NCBI RefSeq assembly: GCF_013009555.1
Contig: NZ_CP046176.1
Coordinates: 837,501 to 901,500, forward strand
Length of the DNA stretch: 64,000 nucleotides
Origin: Phocaeicola dorei
Lineage (GTDB): Bacteria > Bacteroidota > Bacteroidia > Bacteroidales > Bacteroidaceae
Reading direction: 5' to 3'
Below the pieces are notes generated by a model that was not told the DNA's origin, did no database searches, and was given only the letters and a program-made list of their open reading frames with translations. Shown one piece after another: positions 43,250-52,653 of this stretch (positions are counted from its first letter, which is position 1; each line of letters begins with the position of its first letter). Made by a program: the position numbers and the translations under genes.

Positions 43250-43585
43250 TTACCATTTTAAACTGCATACACGTTGTACACCGATGATGATAAGAGCCAC
43301 TGTGGCGATGATCAGTGATTGGAAATTAGTATCACTCATCAAATAATAAGTTTGGGAAGCGACTATGTCACTGATTGTCTGGCATAGAATTTCAAAGCCA
43401 TTGAAAATATAGAATAATGCACAGCAGATAATGGCGCAAGTTACACTGAGTATATCCGATAACCACTTGGCTTGTTGGGGGAGGCGGCGGATAACCCGGC
43501 GTGAAAATCCATTGTCCTCAATTTCATGTTTGTAGGCAAGCATGAAATTCTTAATTAATTTATCATCGTTTTCCATCATAACCAT
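43250..43585 (-). CDS. DUF5056-like membrane protein downstream of an ECF sigma factor
   Basis: 111 aa. The N-terminal cytoplasmic part (DDKLIKNFMLAYKHEIEDNGFSRRVIRRLP) is the segment I associate with DUF5056, followed by two membrane helices (about residues 42-66 and 88-106). It overlaps the sigma-factor gene by 23 bp, and several Met codons (43585, 43579, 43576) could be the start. A small membrane protein coupled to an ECF sigma factor suggests an anti-sigma or signalling role, but it lacks a recognisable zinc-binding anti-sigma motif. Confidence 0.8.
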   Translation of the reverse strand: MVMMENDDKLIKNFMLAYKHEIEDNGFSRRVIRRLPQQAKWLSDILSVTCAIICCALFYIFNGFEILCQTISDIVASQTYYLMSDTNFQSLIIATVALIIIGVQRVCSLKW

Positions 43586-44111
43586 TCTGTTTTAAGAAAG
43601 TTGTCAATTTTGTTTTTCCGCGTGATAAATGGGACTTGATTGTTCCTGCAGGCATTCCTGTAATCACTGCGATTTTTTCTATCGGAAGATCTTCCATAAA
43701 AAATAAGGTGATGCAGGTTCGCTCCACCTCTTTTAATTGGCTCAATCCCCGATATATGTCCATGTGTTCACCTACTTGCCTTTGTTCTGTTTGGTAAACA
43801 GCATCTATTTCCCAAGTTTCCAGTCCGGACGTTTCTTTTTTGCTGCGAATATAGTCATAAAATATATTATAAGCAATACGGTAAAGCCATGTGGAAAAAC
43901 TGGACAAATTTTTAAATGAAGCCAAGTTGGTGTATGCTTTTATAAAAGTTTCCTGTGCCAAGTCATCGCTGAGCTCTGTATCTCCTAATGTTTGGTGCAG
44001 GAAAAAACGCCTGATGGGCGATTGGTACTTTTTGACCAAAGTATCAAACGCCCGGGTGTTTTTAAAGACCACCACTTGTGCTACCAACGCTATGTCGTTG
44101 ATTTGGCTCAT
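43563..44111 (-). CDS. ECF (sigma-70 family) RNA polymerase sigma factor
   Basis: 182 aa. Region 2 includes DTLVKKYQSPIRRFFLHQTLGDTELSDDLAQETFIKAYTNLASF and STWLYRIAYNIFYDYIRS. Region 4 is RTCITLFFMEDLPIEKIAVITGMPAGTIKSHLSRGKTKL. No long C-terminal extension. It is 2 bp downstream of the DUF6249 gene and overlaps the DUF5056-like gene, so the three form a signalling operon. Confidence 0.95.
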   Translation of the reverse strand: MSQINDIALVAQVVVFKNTRAFDTLVKKYQSPIRRFFLHQTLGDTELSDDLAQETFIKAYTNLASFKNLSSFSTWLYRIAYNIFYDYIRSKKETSGLETWEIDAVYQTEQRQVGEHMDIYRGLSQLKEVERTCITLFFMEDLPIEKIAVITGMPAGTIKSHLSRGKTKLTTFLKQNGYDGKR

Positions 44112-44113
44112 TT

Positions 44114-44821
44114 TTATTCTTCGTTGTGGGGAGTATCTATATTGTTCTTTATGTTTTGTGTTTCTTTGGCCTCTTTGTTACGTTCCAGTTCAATATTTTC
44201 AATTTTCATTGATTTGGCTCCGTTTTCATCCTGGTTTATTCGGGTAGGAGGGAAAGGATCATCTTTTTTCTTTTTGTGTGGAGTGGTAGTATAAGCTATC
44301 AATACTTGTCCCAACCCCATACAGAAAATAAGGAATCCGATTGCTGCCAATCCTTCTTCTTCTGTCAATACCCAAAGGAATACTCCCAAACCAATGCCTA
44401 AGAATATATTCTTGATCCCCTTTGTCATTACAGCATTTCCTTGTTCTTCGGGGTCATTGAACAGTTCGGCCGGAATGGTTCGTCCTGCTGCCAGAGCTTC
44501 TGCAGCCAGTTTGTATTTGGCTTGTTTGTTCTTGTACCTGAACCAAAGTACAATAGCTACGATAAAGAAAGGGAGTCCACAACAGATGATGAGTGCGACA
44601 ATTGCTACCGAAGTAGGAGGACCGCTATTCCAGTCACCGAAATCCGAACTAATGTTATGCATGGCAGCATTCTGATCCTCATCTACATCTTGCAGGTCGC
44701 TTATAACGACTGTATCCATCCGGGTGCTGTCAAGGGCGGAAGGTACTAATTTGATTGTTTTGGCATGGGTTGCGAAGCAAGTCCCTATGAGTAAGGCCAA
44801 AATAAAAAGTAACTGTTTCAT
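44114..44821 (-). CDS. DUF6249-like membrane protein upstream of the sigma factor
   Basis: 235 aa with a signal peptide (MKQLLFILALLIGTCFATHA-K), a short acidic periplasmic region (about 20-70), then three membrane segments: about 72-95 (VAIVALIICCGLPFFIVAIVLWF), 138-155 (IFLGIGLGVFLWVL) and 160-178 (LAAIGFLIFCMGLGQVLIAY). A charged cytoplasmic tail rich in Lys/Glu/Asn follows. The layout matches the DUF6249 family as I know it. First gene of the DUF6249-sigma-DUF5056 operon; a sensor or regulator of the sigma factor is plausible but unproven. Confidence 0.8.
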   Translation of the reverse strand: MKQLLFILALLIGTCFATHAKTIKLVPSALDSTRMDTVVISDLQDVDEDQNAAMHNISSDFGDWNSGPPTSVAIVALIICCGLPFFIVAIVLWFRYKNKQAKYKLAAEALAAGRTIPAELFNDPEEQGNAVMTKGIKNIFLGIGLGVFLWVLTEEEGLAAIGFLIFCMGLGQVLIAYTTTPHKKKKDDPFPPTRINQDENGAKSMKIENIELERNKEAKETQNIKNNIDTPHNEE

Positions 44822-44952
44822 GTTTTTATATCTTTATTATTGTTTTCTGCTAGTTAGACGGAACGAATTAGGAAATAGGTTGCAAATAGACAGAAAATTT
44901 TCAGATAATCCCAAAATATCATCGTATTTTTGTAGTATAAAAAGGAAGAAAT

Positions 44953-46380
44953 ATGAAATTACCATCAGAATTTGAAGCAAGAACCCTGGAATGGATGGGG
45001 GAAGAAACTTATCGTGCGTTGGAAGCTGCTTTACAGACAGAGCCTCCTGTCAGTATCCGTGTCAATCGTACGAAGTGGAGTGGGGAAGTTACAGGAGAAC
45101 CGGTACTTTGGGCATCCGCAGGGGTCTATTTATCGCAACGACCGACTTTTACATTCGATCCGTTGTTTCATGCTGGTTGCTATTATGTGCAAGAAGCGTC
45201 TTCCATGTTTGTGGAACAGGTATTACGCACTTATATTACCGGGCCTGTGGTGATGCTCGATTTATGTGCTGCTCCCGGTGGCAAGTCTACTCATGTGCGT
45301 TCAGTTCTTCCCGTAGGTAGTTTGTTGGTGGCTAATGAGGTGATGCGTAACCGTTCTCAGGTATTGGCTGAAAATTTGATAAAGTGGGGAAATGTAGAAG
45401 TTGTGGTGACGAACAACGATCCGGCCGATTTCACTTCTTTGACAGAGGTGTTTGATGTTGTCTTGGCGGATGTGCCTTGTTCCGGTGAGGGGATGTTCCG
45501 TAAAGATCCTGTGGCTGTAGAGGAATGGAGTACGGACAATGTGCAGGTTTGTTGGCAACGTCAGCGTAGGATTTTAGCGGATATATGGCCGGCTTTGAAA
45601 CCCGGTGGCCTGCTGATTTATAGTACCTGCACTTATAATAGGGAAGAAGATGAGAAAAATGTGGCTTGGATTGCTGATGAATTGGGGGCGGAGATACTGA
45701 AAGTGCCAGTGGTATCGGAATGGGGGATAATCGGAAATTTGGCGGGACAGAATTTTCCTGTTTATCGTTTTTTGCCTCATAGAGTAAAAGGAGAAGGATT
45801 TTTCTTGGCTGTATTGAGGAAGAGTGCCGCCATTTCTCATGCTGTTCCTTGCATTTGCTGTCGGGATGACAAGGAGAAAATAACGAAAAAGAAGAGGAAA
45901 GGAGAAAAAGGGAATTTGTCTCAGGTTGCTCCTTTTCCCAAAGAAGTAAAAAGTTGGTTAAAGCAGGCAGAGGATTTCCGGTTTGAGGTAAGAGGTACGA
46001 AGGTGATAGCATTCCCCAATGTTCATCTTTCGGAATATGACCTGTTCCGACAGGAATTAAAAGTTGTTCATGCGGGCGTTACTATAGGCGAGTTGAAAGG
46101 AAAAGACGTGATACCGGATCATTCGTTGGCAATGAGCACACAGCTGAATCATGATGGTTTCTCTTGTTTTGAATTGACCTATGAACAAGCTATTGCTTAT
46201 TTGCGTAAAGAAGCGATCACATTGGATGCTTCTGTTCCGCGTGGCTATATACTTTTAACTTATAAAAATATTCCATTGGGATTTGCCAAGAACATTGGTA
46301 ATCGGGCTAATAACCTCTATCCGCAGGAGTGGCGTATCCGAAGCGGTTATTTGCCCGAAGAACTTTCTTTTGTATGCTAA
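44953..46380 (+). CDS. RsmF/NOL1-NOP2-Sun family rRNA (cytosine-C5) methyltransferase
   Basis: SAM-dependent RNA m5C methyltransferase. The catalytic domain covers about residues 1-290: DLCAAPGGKSTHVRSVLP (SAM binding), VLADVPCSGEGMFRKDP (first catalytic Cys) and LIYSTCTYNREEDEKNV (second catalytic Cys). A Lys-rich, poorly conserved linker (DDKEKITKKKRKGEKG) leads to a C-terminal RsmF-like domain (HAGVTIGELKGKDVIPDHSLAMS..., PRGYILLTYKNIPLGFAKNIGNRANNLYPQEWRIR). The 475-aa length fits RsmF-type enzymes. -7 box TATTTTTG at 44925-44932. Confidence 0.93.
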   Translation: MKLPSEFEARTLEWMGEETYRALEAALQTEPPVSIRVNRTKWSGEVTGEPVLWASAGVYLSQRPTFTFDPLFHAGCYYVQEASSMFVEQVLRTYITGPVVMLDLCAAPGGKSTHVRSVLPVGSLLVANEVMRNRSQVLAENLIKWGNVEVVVTNNDPADFTSLTEVFDVVLADVPCSGEGMFRKDPVAVEEWSTDNVQVCWQRQRRILADIWPALKPGGLLIYSTCTYNREEDEKNVAWIADELGAEILKVPVVSEWGIIGNLAGQNFPVYRFLPHRVKGEGFFLAVLRKSAAISHAVPCICCRDDKEKITKKKRKGEKGNLSQVAPFPKEVKSWLKQAEDFRFEVRGTKVIAFPNVHLSEYDLFRQELKVVHAGVTIGELKGKDVIPDHSLAMSTQLNHDGFSCFELTYEQAIAYLRKEAITLDASVPRGYILLTYKNIPLGFAKNIGNRANNLYPQEWRIRSGYLPEELSFVC

Positions 46381-46517
46381 AAGGAGCCATAAATTTGTTC
46401 GGGAAGATTGTGCATATTGCTTTTCATAGACTGACGCAATGCTTCTCCGGGTACAGACTTGCTTGAATTCTATAATATACAAATTTTGTTGGCCTTGTAC
46501 AAAGGAAAGTGTGGTTG

Positions 46518-48659
46518 TCAGAACGACTTCCTGTAGGTACACCCGTTTTTCCATTCTGAACAGCCATACGCGGTTTTTCCTTTTATAATCGTTCCTTTGC
46601 CACATAGCGGGCAGGTTTTTCCCGCCAATTCGTTATCGGATGGGATAGCGGGAGCGGACGTGGCTGAAGAAGTGTTTTTTCGTGGGGTGCCGGTCTTTTT
46701 TTTAGGCTGTTTGGCCGTAGAGGGTGTTGCAGCTTTTGTCGCTGTTTCCTCTATTGCGGTGACACGGCGGTTTGTATTATCACTTAAAACGCTGTGTACT
46801 ATTTCACTCACCATCTGCTTTAATTCATTTAGAAAAGTCGTTGCATCATAGCTTTTCTTTTCTATTTCACGTAGTTTCTTTTCCCATATACCCGTTAATT
46901 CGGCAGATTTCAACAGTTCTTCGCGGATTAGTCCCACCAGTTCTATTCCGGTAGGGGTTGCAATCAAATTTTTGCGTTCTTTACGGATATAATGGCGTTT
47001 GAACAGGGTTTCAATAATGGCTGCGCGTGTAGACGGACGTCCTATTCCATTTTCTTTTAATGCATCGCGTAGCTCGTCATTATCTACCAGCTTACCGGCA
47101 GTTTCCATAGCGCGCAGTAAAGTTGCTTCTGTATATGGCCGTGGGGGCTGTGTCCACTTCTCGTCTAGTTTGGGCAGATGTGGCCCGCTTTCTCCTTTCA
47201 CAAAAGCGGGTAAGGAGTGTTCTTCGTCACTTTCACGGGCTTCTGCGTCAGGATCGGTCATACCTTCAGGCAGATTGGTTTGTGGTTTGGCAAAGATAAC
47301 GCGCCATCCGGGATCTAGAATCTGTTTTCCTGTGGCTTTGAACTCTATACTGTCAGCTTCGCCTATTACGGTAGTAGTGGCAAACTTACAGTCGGGATAG
47401 AATACGGCAATAAAGCGGCGCGCTACCAGATCAAATACCCGTTTCTCCATTTCTGTCAGATTTACAGGAGGTTGTCCCGTAGGAATAATGGCATGGTGAT
47501 CCGTTACTTTTGAATTGTCAAATACTTTTTTGGACTTGATGAGCTTTTGTCCTGCCAACGGAGCGGTAAATGCTGTGTATGGAGTTAGTCCCGCCAATAT
47601 ATTGGGACATTTGGGATAGATATCATCGCTTAAGAAAGTAGTATCTACACGAGGGTAAGTAGTCACTTTCTTTTCATACAATGACTGGATAAGTTTTAGA
47701 GTTTCATCGGCTGAATAAGCAAATTTTTTATTACATTCCACCTGCAGGGAAGTCAGGTCGAAAAGACGGGGGGGGGCTTCTGTTCCTTGTTTTTTTGCTA
47801 CTTCTGTCACAGTAAAAGGAACATTTTTGACACGCTCCATGAGTGCCTGTCCGGTAGCAAGATCAATGATGGGAGGAATTCCCCTGTTCTCTTCAGCCTT
47901 TTTGGCTTTCTTGGGATTCTCTTTGGCGTCGCTTTCTTCCTGAGCTAATTCCTCATCGCTTTTGCGGATGATGGCAGAGAATGTGGTTTCCCGGTATAAA
48001 GTAGCCAGCACCCAATATTGTTGCGGAGTGAAGTTTTCTATTTCTTGCTGACGCTTTACTATCAGTGCCAGAGTCGGAGTCTGCACCCGTCCTATAGATA
48101 GTATTTGTCTGTTTTGTCCGTATTTCAAGGTATAGAGCCGGGTGGCGTTCATACCCAATACCCAATCGCCGATAGCACGGCTTAATCCGGCTTCGTATAA
48201 AGGTTGGAATTCTTTTTGGTCTTTTAGTTTGTTGAATCCTTCGCGTATGGCTTCTTCAGTCAAGGATGAAATCCATAGACGTTTCACCGGGCAGTGTGCT
48301 CCTGCTTTCTGTATGACCCATCGTTGAATAAGTTCTCCTTCTTGGCCGGCATCACCGCAATTTATAATTTCATCGGCATTTTGCATCAGTCCTTCTATAA
48401 TGCGAAATTGTTTTTCAATGCCCGGATCGCTGATCAGCTTAATGCCGAAACGAGGTGGGATCATGGGAAGGCTGGACAGGCTCCATGCTTTCCATGAGGG
48501 AGTGTATTCATGAGGCTCCTTCAAAGTACAGAGGTGTCCGAATGTCCAGGTAACCTGATATCCGTTTCCTTCTATATATCCGTCTTTTTTGTTTTTTGCT
48601 CCCAGTACATCCGCTATGTCACGGGCTACGGAAGGTTTTTCGGCAATACAAACTATCAT
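46518..48659 (-). CDS. topB: DNA topoisomerase III (type IA)
   Basis: Single-strand passage topoisomerase acting in decatenation and recombination. The 713-aa protein has the TOPRIM start VCIAEKPSVARDIADVLGA and NCGDAGQEGELIQRWV (acidic DxxxE-like metal site). LSIGRVQTPTLALIVKRQ and the catalytic Tyr in TTYPRVDTTFLSDDI follow. The C-terminus is a low-complexity Thr/Lys/Pro segment and one zinc ribbon (CPLCGKG...YGCSEWKNGC). A -7 box TACCTTTG lies at 48691-48698 (minus strand). The core is chromosomal-type, but TopB homologues are also frequent on Bacteroides mobile elements; nothing nearby suggests mobility. Confidence 0.95.
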   Translation of the reverse strand: MIVCIAEKPSVARDIADVLGAKNKKDGYIEGNGYQVTWTFGHLCTLKEPHEYTPSWKAWSLSSLPMIPPRFGIKLISDPGIEKQFRIIEGLMQNADEIINCGDAGQEGELIQRWVIQKAGAHCPVKRLWISSLTEEAIREGFNKLKDQKEFQPLYEAGLSRAIGDWVLGMNATRLYTLKYGQNRQILSIGRVQTPTLALIVKRQQEIENFTPQQYWVLATLYRETTFSAIIRKSDEELAQEESDAKENPKKAKKAEENRGIPPIIDLATGQALMERVKNVPFTVTEVAKKQGTEAPPRLFDLTSLQVECNKKFAYSADETLKLIQSLYEKKVTTYPRVDTTFLSDDIYPKCPNILAGLTPYTAFTAPLAGQKLIKSKKVFDNSKVTDHHAIIPTGQPPVNLTEMEKRVFDLVARRFIAVFYPDCKFATTTVIGEADSIEFKATGKQILDPGWRVIFAKPQTNLPEGMTDPDAEARESDEEHSLPAFVKGESGPHLPKLDEKWTQPPRPYTEATLLRAMETAGKLVDNDELRDALKENGIGRPSTRAAIIETLFKRHYIRKERKNLIATPTGIELVGLIREELLKSAELTGIWEKKLREIEKKSYDATTFLNELKQMVSEIVHSVLSDNTNRRVTAIEETATKAATPSTAKQPKKKTGTPRKNTSSATSAPAIPSDNELAGKTCPLCGKGTIIKGKTAYGCSEWKNGCTYRKSF

Positions 48660-48932
48660 ATTTTTTTTCGTTTCTGTTCAAATAGGATTGCAAAGGTAAT
48701 AAAAACCTCGGAAGAGATTTTGTTTTGTCTTTATTAGTTCTTCTTTTATAAGAATTTAAAAGTAGATATCGGGGGCTTCAAGGTCATTTCAGTGCAAGTG
48801 GGCTATTAGGTATGGCTTTTCTGTTATTTGCTGTTTGACGAATGTCTTTTGAACTTTTCTTTATGATTTCAGTTTCTTTTCAGAATCCTATAAGAATTTT
48901 GCATCAAAAAGATACTATAAAACAATGTGATT

Positions 48933-49799
48933 ATGAAAAAGAATTGGATGTTATTTTTATTTTTCGCAGCTTCTGCTGCACTAACTTTTAGTGGTTGTAG
49001 TGATGATGACAATAGCGATGTTCCTGAAAACACACATTTGGTTTCAAAAGAAGTACAGGCTGCATTTAATGCAAAATATCCGCAAGCTAAAGACGTGGAA
49101 TGGGAGCTGAAAGGTGATTATGCTGTAGTAGATTTTAATTGGGATGGTGGGGAGCATTCTGCATGGTTCAATCCGTTATCGGCTGCCTGGTATATGACAG
49201 AAACAGATGTTCGTTATGAAAATCTTCCCGAACCTATACTTACTGCCCATAAAGCAAGCAAATATGCTGATTGGCGGGTGGATGATGTGGATAAGTTGAC
49301 TCGTGAGGGAATGGAAACTCTTTATGTCATTGAGGTAGAAAAAGGAGAGTCTGAGCTGGATTTGTTTTATTCGTCTACAGGCATATTGGTAAAAACTGTT
49401 GTAGATACCGGATACGAAGAAGATTATGATGATTATTTGCCGCAGCCTGATGCAAATGGCATTATAGCTATTGTCAAGCAGAAATATCCTAATGCGACAA
49501 TTGTGGAAATAGAACGTGAGAAAGGTTTGCAGGAAGTTACTATTTTAGATGAAAACAAAGAGAAAGAGGTTTATTTCAATGAGCGGAACGAATGGATGGG
49601 AACAAGCTGGGATGTACAGGTGGCAAATTTACCGGAAGCGGTAAAAAAATCGGTTATGGAAAAATATTCAGACTATGTGATAGATGATGCTGATTATGTA
49701 GTGACACCTGATAATGAATGGTATATACTTGATTTGGAAAACAAACAGACAGGTAAAGAGTTTAAAGCAAAGGTAGATAAGGACGGTACTTGGTTATAA
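48933..49799 (+). CDS. PepSY-like (DUF2874) lipoprotein
   Basis: Predicted 288-aa lipoprotein; the signal sequence ends at the lipobox FSGC followed by SDDDNSD, a strong surface-export-type acidic stretch. It contains two tandem PepSY-like/BLIP-like units: the first with VQAAFNAKYPQAKDVEWELKGDYAVVDF, the second with IVKQKYPNATIVEIEREKG and VKKSVMEKYSDYVIDDADYVV. The repeated K-Y-P-x-A start and E-W strands are typical. Function unknown; the family is often linked to two-component or stress genes, but none are adjacent. I use the ATG at 48933; a GTG two codons upstream is less likely. The 273 bp before it show no clear promoter. Confidence 0.85.
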   Translation: MKKNWMLFLFFAASAALTFSGCSDDDNSDVPENTHLVSKEVQAAFNAKYPQAKDVEWELKGDYAVVDFNWDGGEHSAWFNPLSAAWYMTETDVRYENLPEPILTAHKASKYADWRVDDVDKLTREGMETLYVIEVEKGESELDLFYSSTGILVKTVVDTGYEEDYDDYLPQPDANGIIAIVKQKYPNATIVEIEREKGLQEVTILDENKEKEVYFNERNEWMGTSWDVQVANLPEAVKKSVMEKYSDYVIDDADYVVTPDNEWYILDLENKQTGKEFKAKVDKDGTWL

Positions 49800-49981
49800 T
49801 TTTATTATCCCATAGACTTATGCTAGGTAATCAGGTGGTTGTTTACTAGGGCCAGACAGCTTTTTTGTTCTCAAATATTATGACTTTTGTGGCAGGCAGT
49901 TGGAGTGTGGAATTTGTATTTCTGTTATACATATTTTTGTGATTTTGATGAGAGGGTAAAAGATAAATATGGAAAAATAGA

Positions 49982-50013
49982 TTTGTATGATATATGATAT
50001 TCAGTTACATTTG
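49982..50013 (+). promoter_or_regulatory. Promoter of the thioesterase gene
   Basis: TTTG at 49982-49985, a 20-bp spacer, and TACATTTG at 50006-50013 form a complete -33/-7 promoter, 20 bp before the ATG. Confidence 0.7.
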
Positions 50014-50033
50014 CATTTAGAATAAAAAATAGC

Positions 50034-50408
50034 ATGATGGAAACAGGATTAACTTATACTTCGACTGTTGTCGTTTCAAAAGAAAATGTAGCTGCCACTA
50101 TGGGTAGTGGCGATTTGAATGTGTTTGCTACTCCCGCTATGGTAGCGTTGATGGAAAATGCTGCCATGAATGCGGTGGCAGGCGGTTTGCCCGAAGGTTC
50201 TACTACAGTAGGAGCCATGATGAACACTACTCATATCAAGCCCTCGGCTGTGGGAGATACGGTTTCGGCTACTGCCGTATTAAAAGAGGTAGAAGGCAGA
50301 AAACTTACTTTTGAAGTGCGGGCACAAGATAGCAAGGGTGTGATTGGGGAAGGTACACATGTACGTTATATTGTGGACAAGGAGAAGTTTATGAGTAAAT
50401 TGTCTTAA
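50034..50408 (+). CDS. Hot-dog fold acyl-CoA thioesterase (FlK-like)
   Basis: 124-aa single hot-dog domain. The core is TMGSGDLNVFATPAMVALMENAAMNAVAGGLPEGSTTVGAMMNTTHIKPSAVGDTVSATAVLKEVEGRKLTFEV in outline, resembling fluoroacetyl-CoA thioesterase-like proteins: Thr and Glu (FATPAMVALME) and His (THIKPS) form the likely active site. The physiological substrate is unknown; a housekeeping acyl-CoA is more likely than fluoroacetyl-CoA. Single gene with its own promoter, convergent with the helicase gene. Confidence 0.88.
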   Translation: MMETGLTYTSTVVVSKENVAATMGSGDLNVFATPAMVALMENAAMNAVAGGLPEGSTTVGAMMNTTHIKPSAVGDTVSATAVLKEVEGRKLTFEVRAQDSKGVIGEGTHVRYIVDKEKFMSKLS

Positions 50409-50595
50409 TAATTATTTGAAATTATACCACAACTGAGATCTTCTGTCCTTTTGTGATTCTGAATATTGTTTATTTCGATAACGGGAGGATCAGAAAGAGG
50501 AATGAAGAATGTGCTTTAATAAAAAAATCTTTAAGGAGAGCAAAACTAATGACAATCTGGAAAACAGTGTTATTAGAGTTCTGTCCTCCTTTTTC

Positions 50596-52488
50596 TTATT
50601 CTTGCAGTGCTAGGATATATTCGTATAATTTCTTATAAAACGGGTGTTTTGTCAGCGTAGAGGCATCTCCTAATATAATAAGTTTCATACGTGCACGTGT
50701 AATAGCGACATTCATTCTTCGCAAATCATTCAAAAAACCGATTTGTCCGTCTTCATTGGCACGTACCAGACTGATTAAGATCACATCCCGTTCCTGTCCT
50801 TGGAAACCGTCTACCGTATTGATGGTGATGAGGTGTCGGTAAGGCTTGAAAAATGCATCCCGTTTTATCAGTTGGCGGAGATATTGTACTTGTGCTTTAT
50901 AAGGAGAAATCAGTCCTACATCAATCCGTTCTTCCAAAAAACGTTCTTTTCCTATTTTATTAATGTAATGGGTCAGTTGGGAAATGGAAAGTGCCGCCTC
51001 GGCTTTATTGATACGGCCGAAACTTTCACCTACAAATTCTTCATTGCAGTTCATTCCTTCCGTATTCACCCATTCTATAGGAGTGTCGTAATCCAGAATC
51101 CCACGGTATTTTACTTCGGGAGCGGATTTCAATTCCCCTTGATAGAACCATTCCGAAGAGAAATGCATGATCTCATCATTCATTCTGTATTGAACCTTCA
51201 GCAGGGAAACAGTTTCCGGTTTGTTCTGCACAATTTCCTGCATCAAAGTCTGATCCAATCCGCCTCGTGCAGCTTCCACACATTTTATGGTAGGAGGGAG
51301 CTGGCAATGGTCTCCTGCCAGGACTATCCGGTCTGCTTTGCGGATGGCGATCCAGCAAGCGGGTTCCAATGCTTGTGCGGCTTCATCTATAAATAAAGTT
51401 CCGAATCTACGCCCTGTCAGAACCCGGTTGGCAGAGCTTACCAATGTGCAAGCTATGACACGGGCTTCACTGAACAAGGCTTCGTTGATGCGGATCTCCA
51501 GCTCGGTGGCCCGGTCTTTCAATGAATTAATTTTCAGACGTATATTTTCCCGTTCCGCTCCCTTGCGCGAACGGCTGTAGAGTTCGCGTATGGCCTTTCG
51601 GATGCTCCAAAGCTGCGGATAATCCGGATGACTTTCGAAGCGTCGTTCGTAGGTAAAGGATAACATCTTATCATTGACACGGGTAGGATTACCAATACGG
51701 AGAACGGGAATGCCCCGGTCTACCAGTTTCTCACTAATCCAGTCTACAGCCATATTGCTTTGAGCGCATACCATCACTTGGTTTTCCCGGTGTAGCGTTT
51801 CATAAATGGCTTCTACCAGCGTGGTGGTCTTTCCAGTTCCGGGAGGGCCGTGGACAATGGCCACATCTTTTGCATGCATTACTTTGTTCACAGCCTCTTC
51901 TTGTGAATTATTCAGCCACGGGAAACGAGTGAAACCAAAACTGAACGTTTGTGCTTTTAATGTGCCGTGGAAAATATCCCGTAGTTCTGCCAGACGATTG
52001 TCTTTTGCTTTAATAACTTGGCTTAAGGCTTCAAACATCAGTCGGTAACTAGTTTCATCAAAATAAAGTTGAACCCCCAACTGACGCTCGGTTGCCTGTA
52101 TGCTGAGTAAAGCGTCTGCCGATGGCAGAACGATGACCATGCGGTCCTCATCCACATAATTCACAGTGGCTGTGAAATTGAAATAATGGATGTTTCCCGG
52201 GGCGTCTTGAGTGAAAAAACAAACAGGACGTCCGAATTCGAATACATGTTCTATTTCTTTGTCCTCCTGTCTTTCCACCTCTATAACCAGTTGGTTTAAA
52301 GAGTTGTAATAGCTTCTTCCTGTGCTGACAGGATACCAGCACATGCCACGTTTCACTTTGCGGTCGATGCCCATCGCTTCGGTTTGTTGCTTGAAAGTTT
52401 CTTTTTCGTAATTATATTCCATGTGAAGCAACAACTCTTTGCGTTGTAATTTGTTAATAATAGTAGAGAGGGATTTATGCTGGTTCAT
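50596..52488 (-). CDS. SF1 (Upf1/IGHMBP2-like) DNA/RNA helicase
   Basis: 630-aa superfamily 1B helicase. Motif I is [19 protein letters not shown], motif II FIDEAAQALEPA (DEAA form), motif III AGDHCQLPPTIKC, motif V TVDGFQGQERDVILISLVR and motif VI RRMNVAITRARMKLIILGD. The N-terminal about 190 residues form a beta-rich domain, as in IGHMBP2/SMUBP-2 proteins. The cellular role in Bacteroidota is not established. -7 box TATCTTTG at 52515-52522 (minus strand), divergent from the aconitase operon. Confidence 0.92.
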   Translation of the reverse strand: MNQHKSLSTIINKLQRKELLLHMEYNYEKETFKQQTEAMGIDRKVKRGMCWYPVSTGRSYYNSLNQLVIEVERQEDKEIEHVFEFGRPVCFFTQDAPGNIHYFNFTATVNYVDEDRMVIVLPSADALLSIQATERQLGVQLYFDETSYRLMFEALSQVIKAKDNRLAELRDIFHGTLKAQTFSFGFTRFPWLNNSQEEAVNKVMHAKDVAIVHGPPGTGKTTTLVEAIYETLHRENQVMVCAQSNMAVDWISEKLVDRGIPVLRIGNPTRVNDKMLSFTYERRFESHPDYPQLWSIRKAIRELYSRSRKGAERENIRLKINSLKDRATELEIRINEALFSEARVIACTLVSSANRVLTGRRFGTLFIDEAAQALEPACWIAIRKADRIVLAGDHCQLPPTIKCVEAARGGLDQTLMQEIVQNKPETVSLLKVQYRMNDEIMHFSSEWFYQGELKSAPEVKYRGILDYDTPIEWVNTEGMNCNEEFVGESFGRINKAEAALSISQLTHYINKIGKERFLEERIDVGLISPYKAQVQYLRQLIKRDAFFKPYRHLITINTVDGFQGQERDVILISLVRANEDGQIGFLNDLRRMNVAITRARMKLIILGDASTLTKHPFYKKLYEYILALQE

Positions 52489-52653
52489 ATTTATTCTTTT
52501 TTCTATAAGAATTGCAAAGATAATAATTATCCCTCTAAAAGCACTTTATGTTTTATTTTGTTAAACGTATTATAGATTACGCAAGAATTCAATTCTTTTT
52601 TCTATCTTGCCAAAAATAAAAAGAATCTAAAACTGTAATAATTATAAATTGTG

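Noticed and set aside
46518..48659. Mobile-element topoisomerase
   Set aside because: TopB homologues occur on conjugative transposons, but there are no conjugation genes or composition change around this copy.
48927..48933. GTG start for the PepSY-like lipoprotein
   Set aside because: An ATG two codons downstream gives a normal signal sequence (MKKNWMLF).
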